This document shows positions 6,874-13,630 of a DNA stretch of 13,817 bases, in pieces. The notes beneath the pieces were generated by a model that saw only the letters and a program-made list of their open reading frames with translations, did not search any database and was not told the origin of the DNA. A program made the position numbers and the translations under genes. Source of the stretch: Thermoplasmata archaeon (lineage in GTDB: Archaea > Thermoplasmatota > E2 > DHVEG-1). The stretch covers positions 1 through 13,817 of the forward strand of contig QMSS01000023.1 in NCBI GenBank assembly GCA_003649715.1. The letters are read 5' to 3'. Position 1 is the first letter of the stretch. Each line of letters begins with the position of its first letter.

Positions 6874-7395
6874 CTACATCTTTTTCTTTTTAATCTCAAA
6901 ATCTATGAAATCGCAATGATGAACAATGATAGCACCAGGGCTTCTATCAAGAGAATCTCCCTCTTTAGAATGAGCATATATGATATGTACAACCTCATCT
7001 GGTAGACCACATTCTTCGGCAAGCTTTGCACCAGAAATAGGGTGCCTCATCTTTTTGCCCAACTCACTTTTGACCACACTACCATCATCTTTCATCTCAT
7101 ATTCCAGAAGCTTACCTACATCGTGAAGAAGAGCACCTGCGATCACGTAATCACTATTTATATCCTCATCCCGAACCTCAAGTACACTCTTTGCCAACCT
7201 AGCAATCCTCCTAGTATGGTCAACAAGCGGACCAGGGTTCTCAAAAAGCAGGGTAAAGGGGACATCCTCCAGTTTCTTCCATCCACCTCTGTCTGCTGCC
7301 TTCTTCCAAACATCCACCACCTTTTCTTTCAACACCGGATCTTTTATCCATTGCAGTTCCAAAAAACATGATTCAACATCACTCTTTTCCACCAT
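6874..7395 (-). CDS. HD-domain metal-dependent phosphohydrolase
   Basis: A 173-residue soluble HD-superfamily protein. The metal ligands are visible in order: His60 in LVDHTRRIARLAK, the His91-Asp92 pair in GALLHDVGKLLEYE, His118 in RHPISGAKLA, and His142 in IIYAHSKEG. A VHHCDFIDFE segment (158-167) follows, typical of archaeal HD proteins in this size range. HD proteins cleave phosphate mono- or diesters (nucleotides, phosphorylated metabolites) using two bound metals; the substrate is unknown. It has an excellent ribosome site, GGGGAGG at 7404-7410, 8 bases before the ATG, and heads the operon with citF and the citryl-CoA lyase. A link to citrate breakdown is suggested only by this arrangement. 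The tail ends in a run of lysines. Confidence 0.8.
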   Translation of the reverse strand: MVEKSDVESCFLELQWIKDPVLKEKVVDVWKKAADRGGWKKLEDVPFTLLFENPGPLVDHTRRIARLAKSVLEVRDEDINSDYVIAGALLHDVGKLLEYEMKDDGSVVKSELGKKMRHPISGAKLAEECGLPDEVVHIIYAHSKEGDSLDRSPGAIIVHHCDFIDFEIKKKKM

Positions 7396-7600
7396 TCTTT
7401 TTTCCTCCCCAGCTAAATTCTAAAATTTTTCCCCCTATCTTTTTTTAGAACTGTAATTCATTTACACCAATATTAAAATTCCTCCCTTCTGATATCAGTC
7501 TTCCAACTAAAATCCATTTTTTGGACAACAAATGTAAAGAAAAATTTAATAACAAACACAATAAACATTTACATAAAAATATAAAAAACTGATGTGAGGC
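7396..7600. promoter_or_regulatory. Divergent promoter region between the HD-citrate lyase operon and the lipocalin gene
   Basis: This AT-rich stretch of about 205 bases serves two operons. For the plus-strand gene the best TATA-like box is AAAATTTAATAAC at 7541-7553, which would give a leader of about 30 bases. For the minus-strand operon the candidates are TCTAAAAAAAGAT near 7440-7452 and TTTTAATATT near 7471-7480. No open frame or RNA fold stood out. Both assignments are by eye only. Confidence 0.3.
7590..7599 (+). promoter_or_regulatory. Ribosome binding region of the lipocalin gene
   Basis: TGATGTGAGG lies immediately before the ATG at 7601. The GAGG part is only one base from the start, too close for normal pairing. 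The TGAT part (7590-7593), complementary to the extreme 16S tail, has a 7-base spacing and is the more likely contact. The same ten bases occur before the ligase at 317-326. Confidence 0.4.
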
Positions 7601-8887
7601 ATGACTCCTGGATTCAAAAAGATAGATGCAATAATCGTGGCTATACTAATAATTGTGGCTGGCCTTTTTCTATATAGAGCAGGGTATATAACCCCTGTTG
7701 AGAGAGAAGAATCCCCTCCATCGCATGATACAAACAATAATACCTCTCCACCTATTATACCAACACCACCATCATCGTTTATTCCATCCTACAGGAGAGA
7801 TGTGTCCCCTGAGGATGAGGGAGTGCATTATGACAAGATCCGTATATGCCGAGAATGGTGGTATTTCAGCGCAGCATTTGATGATCCCGACAGCGACCTA
7901 AGAGACTGGGTAGTAGCAGTCAGTTTCAACCATATGGCACGTGGAGATCTGCTTGGGCAACGTAAACCAGATCTCTTACTTGTATCATTATTTGGGCCTA
8001 ATGGAGAAACATATGGCGGTATTATCAATAAAAAAAGAGGATTTGGTATACTATACACAGGAACATTAATTGCGAGCTCACCTGGTGTAAATGTAGAGTT
8101 TGAGGATTCATGGGCTGAGGGAGAATATCCTGACTGGCATGTACATGCAGAGGACAAGGATATAGATCAGAATCATGAGTTAATCGTTGATTTGGACTAT
8201 CATGCTAACTCGCTTCCGTTGTGGACCATTGGAAACAGAGCATTTGAAAAATCCAAAAGCACAATTGCCAACTACATGCTTATGGGATGCACTGTTGTAG
8301 GCACCATAACAGTAGATGGAATAGAATATAATGTAAAAGGTACTGGGTATCTTGAGCATTCATGGACACCAAAGACTATAACAAGGGGATCTATCAATGG
8401 ATGGGATTGGTTTCACATAACATTGAAAAACGGCTGGAGCATATACTTAACAAATTTCTATCCCACCCCTCAGCTGATATCCTCTCGTTTTTCTAAAACC
8501 AATCCATTTGGCACCATAATTATAACAACAGACAATGGAGAAACACTTACAGAACTACGTAACATCGACCTGAAGATAACAAGGGAGGACAAAAAGATAT
8601 TCCCATTTGTAAAAATGCCATCAGAGTTTGACCTATATGCCAAACCCAGTCTTCATCCAATATACATTATAAGTCAGTCTCTATTGTTTGGAACAAACAT
8701 CAAAGTAGATGCAATCATAGAAATAGATAACGCCTATAACAAGGTATGGAGATTCCCAACATTTGTTGGTATGAAGGTTGGGAGATGTCTGATTAATGGA
8801 TCGATATCATGGTCTGATGATGATGGCGATCATGAAATACCCTTAGAAGGCTTTGGTGTTTCATGGAGCATGCGTGCCCTACTATAA
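7601..8887 (+). CDS. Membrane-anchored CrtC/AttH-like lipocalin-fold protein
   Basis: A 428-residue protein with one N-terminal membrane segment (about residues 9-27), a Pro/Ser/Thr/Asn-rich linker (about 37-62) and a large beta-rich domain, so the domain should lie outside the membrane. The domain carries EWWYF (85-89), then GTGYLEHSWT (247-256) and GWDWFHITLKNGWSIYL (267-283). These are the hallmark blocks of the carotenoid 1,2-hydratase (CrtC)/AttH lipocalin-like family. CrtC adds water to acyclic carotenoids, but AttH-like relatives have no proven chemistry, and no carotenoid genes lie here. A role in binding or changing a hydrophobic isoprenoid or lipid is a reasonable inference, not shown. 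The gene stands alone and ends one base before the stop of the convergent dehydratase small subunit. The start is supported by the membrane anchor beginning right after it. Confidence 0.72.
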   Translation: MTPGFKKIDAIIVAILIIVAGLFLYRAGYITPVEREESPPSHDTNNNTSPPIIPTPPSSFIPSYRRDVSPEDEGVHYDKIRICREWWYFSAAFDDPDSDLRDWVVAVSFNHMARGDLLGQRKPDLLLVSLFGPNGETYGGIINKKRGFGILYTGTLIASSPGVNVEFEDSWAEGEYPDWHVHAEDKDIDQNHELIVDLDYHANSLPLWTIGNRAFEKSKSTIANYMLMGCTVVGTITVDGIEYNVKGTGYLEHSWTPKTITRGSINGWDWFHITLKNGWSIYLTNFYPTPQLISSRFSKTNPFGTIIITTDNGETLTELRNIDLKITREDKKIFPFVKMPSEFDLYAKPSLHPIYIISQSLLFGTNIKVDAIIEIDNAYNKVWRFPTFVGMKVGRCLINGSISWSDDDGDHEIPLEGFGVSWSMRALL

Positions 8888-8888
8888 A

Positions 8889-9278
8889 CTACTTTTTTAT
8901 TATTTCTACCATTGCATTATCAGCATCCAGTAGCACAGTCTTAGCATCCACTAGTTTTTCTATATCTATTTTGTCTACACATGGAATACCAGCGAGTATA
9001 ACACCTGTAGCGACAATTGTTTCTGTCTCCCTGTTTATGATACCGCGTGGCGCCATACCGTTTTTCTTTAAGCCATAAATAACATATGATCCAACAGTTG
9101 ACCCCTTACCGCATGGAAAAACCAATATCTTATCCTTCACACATTTTCCATGCAAGGGATGGTCTTTCTCGATAATTCTACCTGTTTTGATGTCTACACC
9201 ACCATAAAACCCTATGGGTTCTGGTGAAAAAAGAACCTCACCACTTACCTTACCAGGGGATATCGTTCTTCCTTTCAT
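8889..9278 (-). CDS. Phosphomevalonate dehydratase small subunit (aconitase X swivel domain)
   Basis: A 129-residue swivel-domain protein of the AcnX small-subunit family, partner of the large subunit encoded just upstream. Together they dehydrate mevalonate 5-phosphate to trans-anhydromevalonate 5-phosphate in the archaeal mevalonate pathway. The N-terminus reads ISPGKVSGEVLFSPEPIGF (6-24), and GKGSTVGSYV (57-66) is the conserved glycine/serine loop that closes on the substrate. Near the C-terminus, AGIPCVDKID and LLDADNAMVEI are also family blocks. The length is normal. Its ATG overlaps the large-subunit stop by 4 bases (ATGA), so equal, coupled translation is expected. Before the archaeal pathway was worked out, such genes were annotated as 'DUF126' or as aconitase-like. 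Assignment is strong because kinase and decarboxylase genes of the same pathway are close by. Confidence 0.87.
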   Translation of the reverse strand: MKGRTISPGKVSGEVLFSPEPIGFYGGVDIKTGRIIEKDHPLHGKCVKDKILVFPCGKGSTVGSYVIYGLKKNGMAPRGIINRETETIVATGVILAGIPCVDKIDIEKLVDAKTVLLDADNAMVEIIKK

Positions 9279-10468
9279 GATGTTTGCACCTCAATCAATC
9301 TATCTATATTAGCAAAAACAACATTTTGTTTACAAAAACCTGGTAGATAGTTTGCAGCCTTACCTGAGTTAACACCAGTGGTTTTAAAACCCATATCCTC
9401 TATAGGCGAGACAACCATGCATGTATCAGCAACCACCTTTCCACCAGCTTTTTCGATTACATCCACAAGTCCCATTCTATCTGCAGCTTCTTTTATCATC
9501 CTAGATGTACAGATCCAAACAGGTTTTTTCAAAGTTTTTTCTCTGAGTTTGTCTGCTAACATCGAGATCTCCCTTAAAGAGGCATGAGGGCATCCAAGTA
9601 TAACAATATCCGGCTCCAGACCTGTACTGAGTCTATCATATGTATCAATGATCTCCTTTTTTGTAACCTCTACGGTTTCTAAACCATTTTTTTCAACCAG
9701 ATCAGCCTCCGGCGTCAATCCCTCCACATGATACAAAGCAACTGCACCTGATGCAGCCATCGCAGCACCTAATGCCTTAAGCTGATCTGTATCAGCATTT
9801 TTTATGCCTCTAAAATATGGTATTTTGTTTCTAACTTGTTTACCAACAAAATATCCAAGTGCACCAAAGTCAGATAAAAAATTTAGATTTACATCTGCAT
9901 CTACATTTACTATTATCTGCGGCTGTCTATTATTCCAAAGATGAAGCCCGTAATTAGGGGTCTTACCGCAAATAGCAGCAGCCAACGCAGATGGTCCTCC
10001 CTCCCTATTTGTCCTAGCTCCAATGACAGAATTGGCAAAAGAAACAGCTGATGACTCTGACCAGGCAATATGCTCCCTAAAACGAGGTAGATTACCTGCC
10101 AGATATGGAGTACATGTAGAGGTTACCACAACACCCATTTTTCTAAACGCATCAATAATCCGTAGCTGATTTCTAGCAAAATCCTCAGAAAAACCCAGGT
10201 TTTTCCAGTCCTCAAGATCCATACCAGCCGGGTTAAGATATGTCAAAACCTTTACCTTCTCACCTTTTTCTGCGATGTCCTCTAAAAACTCCAAACCTGG
10301 GTCACCAATCGACTTATAGGACACACCTGCCACCTGCACAGAACCAACAGGTATCATCCTATCAGCACCATAGATATCTCCTAGTCGAACAAGCAACCGA
10401 ATCATCCTCTCCTGTACCTCTCCCATTTCTCCCTCTAAAATCCTTTCCTCCTCTTTTGTTAGATACAT
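9275..10468 (-). CDS. Phosphomevalonate dehydratase large subunit (aconitase X catalytic domain)
   Basis: The catalytic, iron-sulfur-containing subunit of the AcnX-type dehydratase, 397 residues. The family's typical first residues MYLTKEEERILEGE fix the start at 10468. GGGGAG at 10479-10484 lies 10 bases before it, and a TATA-like box sits further up. The frame is open to an ATG at 10564, but the extra 32 residues overlap the promoter and match nothing I know in the family. Conserved blocks: TSTCTPYL with Cys119, SESSAVSFANSVIGARTNREG (starts 137), LGCPHAS with Cys293, ADTCMVV with Cys350, and NSGKAANYLPG (367-377). The three Cys are the expected cluster ligands, leaving one iron free to bind substrate as in aconitase. 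The gene pairs with the small subunit by a 4-base overlap. Members of this family also act on cis-3-hydroxyproline, but the pathway context here favours phosphomevalonate. Confidence 0.88.
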   Translation of the reverse strand: MYLTKEEERILEGEMGEVQERMIRLLVRLGDIYGADRMIPVGSVQVAGVSYKSIGDPGLEFLEDIAEKGEKVKVLTYLNPAGMDLEDWKNLGFSEDFARNQLRIIDAFRKMGVVVTSTCTPYLAGNLPRFREHIAWSESSAVSFANSVIGARTNREGGPSALAAAICGKTPNYGLHLWNNRQPQIIVNVDADVNLNFLSDFGALGYFVGKQVRNKIPYFRGIKNADTDQLKALGAAMAASGAVALYHVEGLTPEADLVEKNGLETVEVTKKEIIDTYDRLSTGLEPDIVILGCPHASLREISMLADKLREKTLKKPVWICTSRMIKEAADRMGLVDVIEKAGGKVVADTCMVVSPIEDMGFKTTGVNSGKAANYLPGFCKQNVVFANIDRLIEVQTS

Positions 10469-10523
10469 ACCAGATCGACTCCCCAAATCTTGACAGAGTA
10501 TACCGAGACAGGTTATACACTTG

Positions 10524-10536
10524 TAATATTTTATTG
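10524..10536 (-). promoter_or_regulatory. Candidate TATA box of the phosphomevalonate dehydratase operon
   Basis: On the minus strand CAATAAAATATTA is a good TATA-like match, with A-rich sequence upstream. Transcription about 26 bases downstream would begin near 10505, leaving a leader of roughly 35 bases with GGGGAG before the ATG at 10468. This placement argues against a start at 10564. Confidence 0.4.
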
Positions 10537-10723
10537 TTTTTACAAAGAAAACTTCAATCTTCACTCATATTCTAATCTCCATGTATATCCGTCTACACTT
10601 TTTCGATCCCAACAATTTTACTCTGACCTAAATAATCTACAAATGGTAAAAAAGCCATCCTAACTATCCTAAATACAGAAAAAACAAAAAACCTTTTAGC
10701 TATAGCAATACCTAAAATCAAAT

Positions 10724-10733
10724 CCTATATACC
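10724..10733 (+). promoter_or_regulatory. Candidate TATA box of truD
   Basis: CCTATATACC is TATA-like and would give transcription from near 10757 with a leader of about 33 bases. A second AT-rich run, TTTAAAAAAAT at 10768-10778, is too near the start codon to serve. The ribosome site is GAGAGG just before the ATG at 10790. Confidence 0.3.
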
Positions 10734-10789
10734 TCCATATGTTTTAGACTATAAGAAGAGCATATTGTTTAAAAAAATGAGAGGAAAAA

Positions 10790-11959
10790 ATGAAGTTGAA
10801 ACAAAAACCATCTGACTTTATCGTAGAAGAAATCCCAAATTTTAATATCCTTTCAGATAAAGATGACTACAAAATCTTTTTGATGGAAAAAAAAGAAATA
10901 GACACATTTGATTCCATCGAAATAATATCAAAAAAACTAAGGATTCCCCGCTCACAAATAGGATTCGCAGGTTTAAAAGACAAACATGGCATAACAAAGC
11001 AATACATATCCCTCCCAGCAAAATACAACACTACAACACTTAAATACAAAGAAAAAATCAGAATAGAACACGTTGGATACCTCAATAGAAAAATCAAAAT
11101 AGGAGACCTACATGGAAACATATTCACAATAACAGCCAGAGACATAAAACAGGAAGAACTCCAGGACATATATAGCAGAGCTAGCAGCATACCAAAAATC
11201 GGTGTTCCGAACTATTTTGACTCACAGAGATTCAGAAGCGTAATCGACAAACATTTCATAGCTAAATACATACTTCAGAAAAACTACGAACAAGCAGTCA
11301 AAATATTTCTAACCAAATACATCAAATCTGAAAAAAGAACCATAAAAGAGGAAAAAAGAATTATACAGGCTCATTGGAACAACCTATCCACAATAAATGT
11401 TAGAAACAAAATCCTTGCTACGATCATAAAAAGATATCTAAATACAAACAACTGGCTTGAGGCATACAAAAAGATACCATCATATCTCAGAGAAATGTTT
11501 GTAAATGCTTATCAGAGCTACCTATGGAATGAATGCATAAAAGAGGTTTTCAGACAACATATAGACAAGAAAAAGTTGTACTCCATCCGCTACAGCATAG
11601 GATATCTGCTTTTTTACAAAAAACTAAGCAGCTCAGAGATTCAGAATATACCTCTCTCTTTCAAAACAATTAGCCACAAAATTCAGCCATCTGAATTTGA
11701 ACAAAAAATAATCAGTAAAATACTATCGCAGGAAGGAGTTGCACTGGATGATTTTGATATCAAAAAAACCACTGGAAATTTTTTTAAAACACGTGAGAGA
11801 GCCATAATAATAAAACCTAATAATTTACTACTGTCTGATCCAGTTAAGGATGAGCTGAATTATAGAGGACGGAATAAAAGATTTAAGATAACACTATCAT
11901 TTACTCTACCTAAGGGAAGCTATGCAACAATAGTAACCAAGAGGATGTTTAATCAATAA
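10790..11959 (+). CDS. truD: tRNA pseudouridine(13) synthase TruD
   Basis: A 389-residue RNA-modifying enzyme of the TruD/Pus7 family, which turns uridine 13 of certain tRNAs (and in archaea and eukaryotes sometimes other sites) into pseudouridine. The catalytic motif GFAGLKDKHGITKQY (58-72) carries the nucleophile Asp64. NYFDSQRF (141-148) corresponds to the family NYFGxQRFG block with the glycines replaced by Asp and Arg, a mild divergence. AYQSYLWNE (240-248) and a C-terminal FTLPKGSYAT segment are also typical. The start is the first ATG after GAGAGG with a 5-base spacing. The coding strand is strongly A-rich with many lysines and isoleucines. The gene stands alone on the plus strand between the two minus-strand mevalonate pathway operons, and has no evident functional link to them. 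Confidence 0.9.
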   Translation: MKLKQKPSDFIVEEIPNFNILSDKDDYKIFLMEKKEIDTFDSIEIISKKLRIPRSQIGFAGLKDKHGITKQYISLPAKYNTTTLKYKEKIRIEHVGYLNRKIKIGDLHGNIFTITARDIKQEELQDIYSRASSIPKIGVPNYFDSQRFRSVIDKHFIAKYILQKNYEQAVKIFLTKYIKSEKRTIKEEKRIIQAHWNNLSTINVRNKILATIIKRYLNTNNWLEAYKKIPSYLREMFVNAYQSYLWNECIKEVFRQHIDKKKLYSIRYSIGYLLFYKKLSSSEIQNIPLSFKTISHKIQPSEFEQKIISKILSQEGVALDDFDIKKTTGNFFKTRERAIIIKPNNLLLSDPVKDELNYRGRNKRFKITLSFTLPKGSYATIVTKRMFNQ

Positions 11960-11964
11960 AAAAA
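11958..11964 (-). terminator. Oligo-T tract after the decarboxylase operon
   Basis: A run of seven A on the plus strand, within and just after the truD stop codon, reads as T7 on the minus strand about 55 bases past the LpdD-like stop. Archaeal RNA polymerase stops at such T tracts without needing a hairpin. Confidence 0.35.
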
Positions 11965-12000
11965 CCTTGATGTCAGGATATTTCTCCTTATTTCCTAATG

Positions 12001-12020
12001 TTTTTTTCACAAATTTTTTT
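12001..12020 (+). terminator. Double oligo-T tract after truD
   Basis: Two runs of seven T (12001-12007 and 12014-12020) begin about 40 bases after the truD stop, a typical intrinsic archaeal terminator. The second overlaps the stop codon of the convergent LpdD-like gene. Confidence 0.45.
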
Positions 12021-12336
12021 AGATCCTTTCTGTTAGATTGTAGCAGTTTTTAGTAAGCATTTCTATGTCTCTTTTAGTTGCATTGTCTACGTGTACCCCA
12101 CCTATGGCAACTACTTTTGTCCTATACTTGTTACATGCTTTTTCCGCAAGAGGTTTAAGCACTATGTCATCATAATGTCCCTTTAGCCGTATGATACGGG
12201 AGGGTTTGTTTGGTTCACAGATGACTATCCCACCTATGTGTGGTTTTTCTCCTCCGCCTAGTATGTAGAGTATGTGTTCTCCTAGTTTTTTTTGTTCAAG
12301 CCATACCTTATGTTTTCCTCTACCGTAGGTAATCAT
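12019..12336 (-). CDS. LpdD-like small protein, candidate prenylated-flavin chaperone for the UbiD-type decarboxylase
   Basis: A 105-residue soluble protein. Its two clearest blocks are GGGEKPHIGGI (27-37) and GGVHVDNATKRDI (79-91), with HYDD at 54-57 between them. These match what I recall of the LpdD-like family, named for the small partner of the gallate decarboxylase LpdC (a UbiD enzyme). That family is thought to handle prenylated flavin or help fit it to UbiD enzymes. The gene overlaps the decarboxylase by 17 bases and lacks its own ribosome site, so its translation probably depends on that of the decarboxylase, which supports a joint role. It is the last gene of the mevalonate kinase-decarboxylase operon. 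The family name is from memory and the chaperone role is inferred. An enzymatic subunit without cofactor function is the alternative. Confidence 0.65.
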   Translation of the reverse strand: MITYGRGKHKVWLEQKKLGEHILYILGGGEKPHIGGIVICEPNKPSRIIRLKGHYDDIVLKPLAEKACNKYRTKVVAIGGVHVDNATKRDIEMLTKNCYNLTERI

Positions 12337-13630
12337 TTATATCGATTTTTTTGTATCTTACAATCTCATATTTGCTTTTTTCGACATCAGATGGAATTGT
12401 TGCGTCTACTCCTACTTTTGTGGTAAGAGTTTTTTTACCTGGTTGATGTTTAGCAGATGGGTCAAGGGAGCTGCCTGGTTGTTCGGTTTTTACAACAAGA
12501 TCTTTGTCTCCTTGGAATCTTGTTGCTATCGCCCATTCAACAGCGTTTGGGTCGTAGATGTTGACATCCTCGTCTACTACTACGACATGTTTCATGCTTT
12601 TATGTCCATTAAATGCTGCCTCAATGGCTTTTTTTCCATCATCGGGTTTTTTCTTTTCTATCTGTACAATTCCATGTAGCCATGAGCCTCCTCCCATTGT
12701 TATGAGCACGTTTTTGCAGGTGACAACCTTGCTTACCTCATCATATATGGTGGGTTCTTTTGGCATTCCCATGAGTATTTTGTGTTCTAATCTGCCTGGT
12801 ATGAGTGCCTGGTACATGGCATCTTTTCTATGTGTTATGCAGTCTACCACAAAAACTGGTTCTTGCCGTTCAAAATCCCTTGTTTCTGTTAGATCAACAA
12901 ATGGTCCTTCTCTGTCTAGTTCCTTTGTAAGTCTCCCCTCCAGTACGATCTCAGTTTCTGCTGGGACTTCTAGATCTTTTGTTACACATTTTACAAGAGG
13001 TGTTTCATCTAGGGTGTTGGCTATGGCGAACTCATCGACACCTGATGGTGGTCCAAGTGAAGCAGCAACCATGACTGCAACAGAGTTTCCGATACATACA
13101 GCCATTTCCAGATCATTTTCTATTTTATCGTATGTAGTACGTGTTTGTCTGTTTTTGATGAGACGGGCTGTGAATCTGTTTTTACTGATCTGCATAAGTC
13201 GATGATATGATACATTTCTTCCTGTATCTGGATCCTTTATGGTGCATACTGTGGCAGTGGCATATCTTCCTCCATCACCAGGTAGATGATGAAGAAGAGG
13301 TAACTTGTTTAGATCAGGATCATGGATAATAACTTCTTGGCATGGTGCTTTGTTAACCATTTTTGGAGCTGCAGGGTTTCGCAGTGCATGTACAAGTTTG
13401 AACAACAGTTGTTCCTTTGTTGTTCCCAATGCTTTAGCGATTATGTCCCTGCTCGAGGTGATGCCAGCAAAGACTGGGAAATCATATCCTTCCACGTTCT
13501 CAAAAATAGTGGGTTTTTCATCTACGGAATATAAAATGTTTGCTATCTCGTATTGTGTAGAAACCTTTTTTTTGATACGTATCAGTTTTTTCTCTTCCTC
13601 AAGTTTTTTGAGAAACTCTCGTAGATTCAC
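12320..13630 (-). CDS. UbiD-family decarboxylase, anhydromevalonate phosphate decarboxylase
   Basis: A 436-residue UbiD-fold enzyme needing prenylated FMN, Mn and K. In archaea with the modified mevalonate pathway this branch converts trans-anhydromevalonate 5-phosphate to isopentenyl phosphate and CO2. Cofactor residues can be placed by analogy with Fdc1/UbiD: Asn139 and Arg144 in RNVSYHRLMQ, Glu231 in EIVLEGRL, and the acidic pair Glu241/Asp246 in REGPFVD. QPGSSLDPSAKH near the C-terminus is also conserved. Length is short of classical bacterial UbiD (about 490) but usual for archaeal homologues. The start is GTG at 13630, overlapping the kinase stop by 4 bases (GTGA), with AGGAGG at 13640-13645, 9 bases upstream. 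Pathway neighbours, rather than sequence alone, decide the substrate; bare UbiD proteins can also act on aromatic acids. Confidence 0.87.
   Translation of the reverse strand: MNLREFLKKLEEEKKLIRIKKKVSTQYEIANILYSVDEKPTIFENVEGYDFPVFAGITSSRDIIAKALGTTKEQLLFKLVHALRNPAAPKMVNKAPCQEVIIHDPDLNKLPLLHHLPGDGGRYATATVCTIKDPDTGRNVSYHRLMQISKNRFTARLIKNRQTRTTYDKIENDLEMAVCIGNSVAVMVAASLGPPSGVDEFAIANTLDETPLVKCVTKDLEVPAETEIVLEGRLTKELDREGPFVDLTETRDFERQEPVFVVDCITHRKDAMYQALIPGRLEHKILMGMPKEPTIYDEVSKVVTCKNVLITMGGGSWLHGIVQIEKKKPDDGKKAIEAAFNGHKSMKHVVVVDEDVNIYDPNAVEWAIATRFQGDKDLVVKTEQPGSSLDPSAKHQPGKKTLTTKVGVDATIPSDVEKSKYEIVRYKKIDINDYLR

Larger units (their letters stand above)
10469..10789. other. Divergent intergenic region between the dehydratase operon and truD
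   Basis: About 320 bases without a convincing gene, carrying promoters for both sides. The stretch contains an upstream open extension of the dehydratase frame (to 10564) that I regard as non-coding. The middle (10580-10720) is AT-rich, with scattered A and T runs. I saw no tRNA, hairpin array or direct repeat. Confidence 0.5.

Noticed and set aside
10469..10564. Cys-rich N-terminal extension of the dehydratase large subunit as an extra metal site
   Set aside because: The family start motif, ribosome site and TATA-like box place the start at 10468, so the extension is most likely untranslated.
12558..13205. 215-codon plus-strand open frame
   Set aside because: It lies antisense to the UbiD-type decarboxylase. 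The Ser/Thr-rich translation without motifs reflects the opposite strand of a conserved gene.
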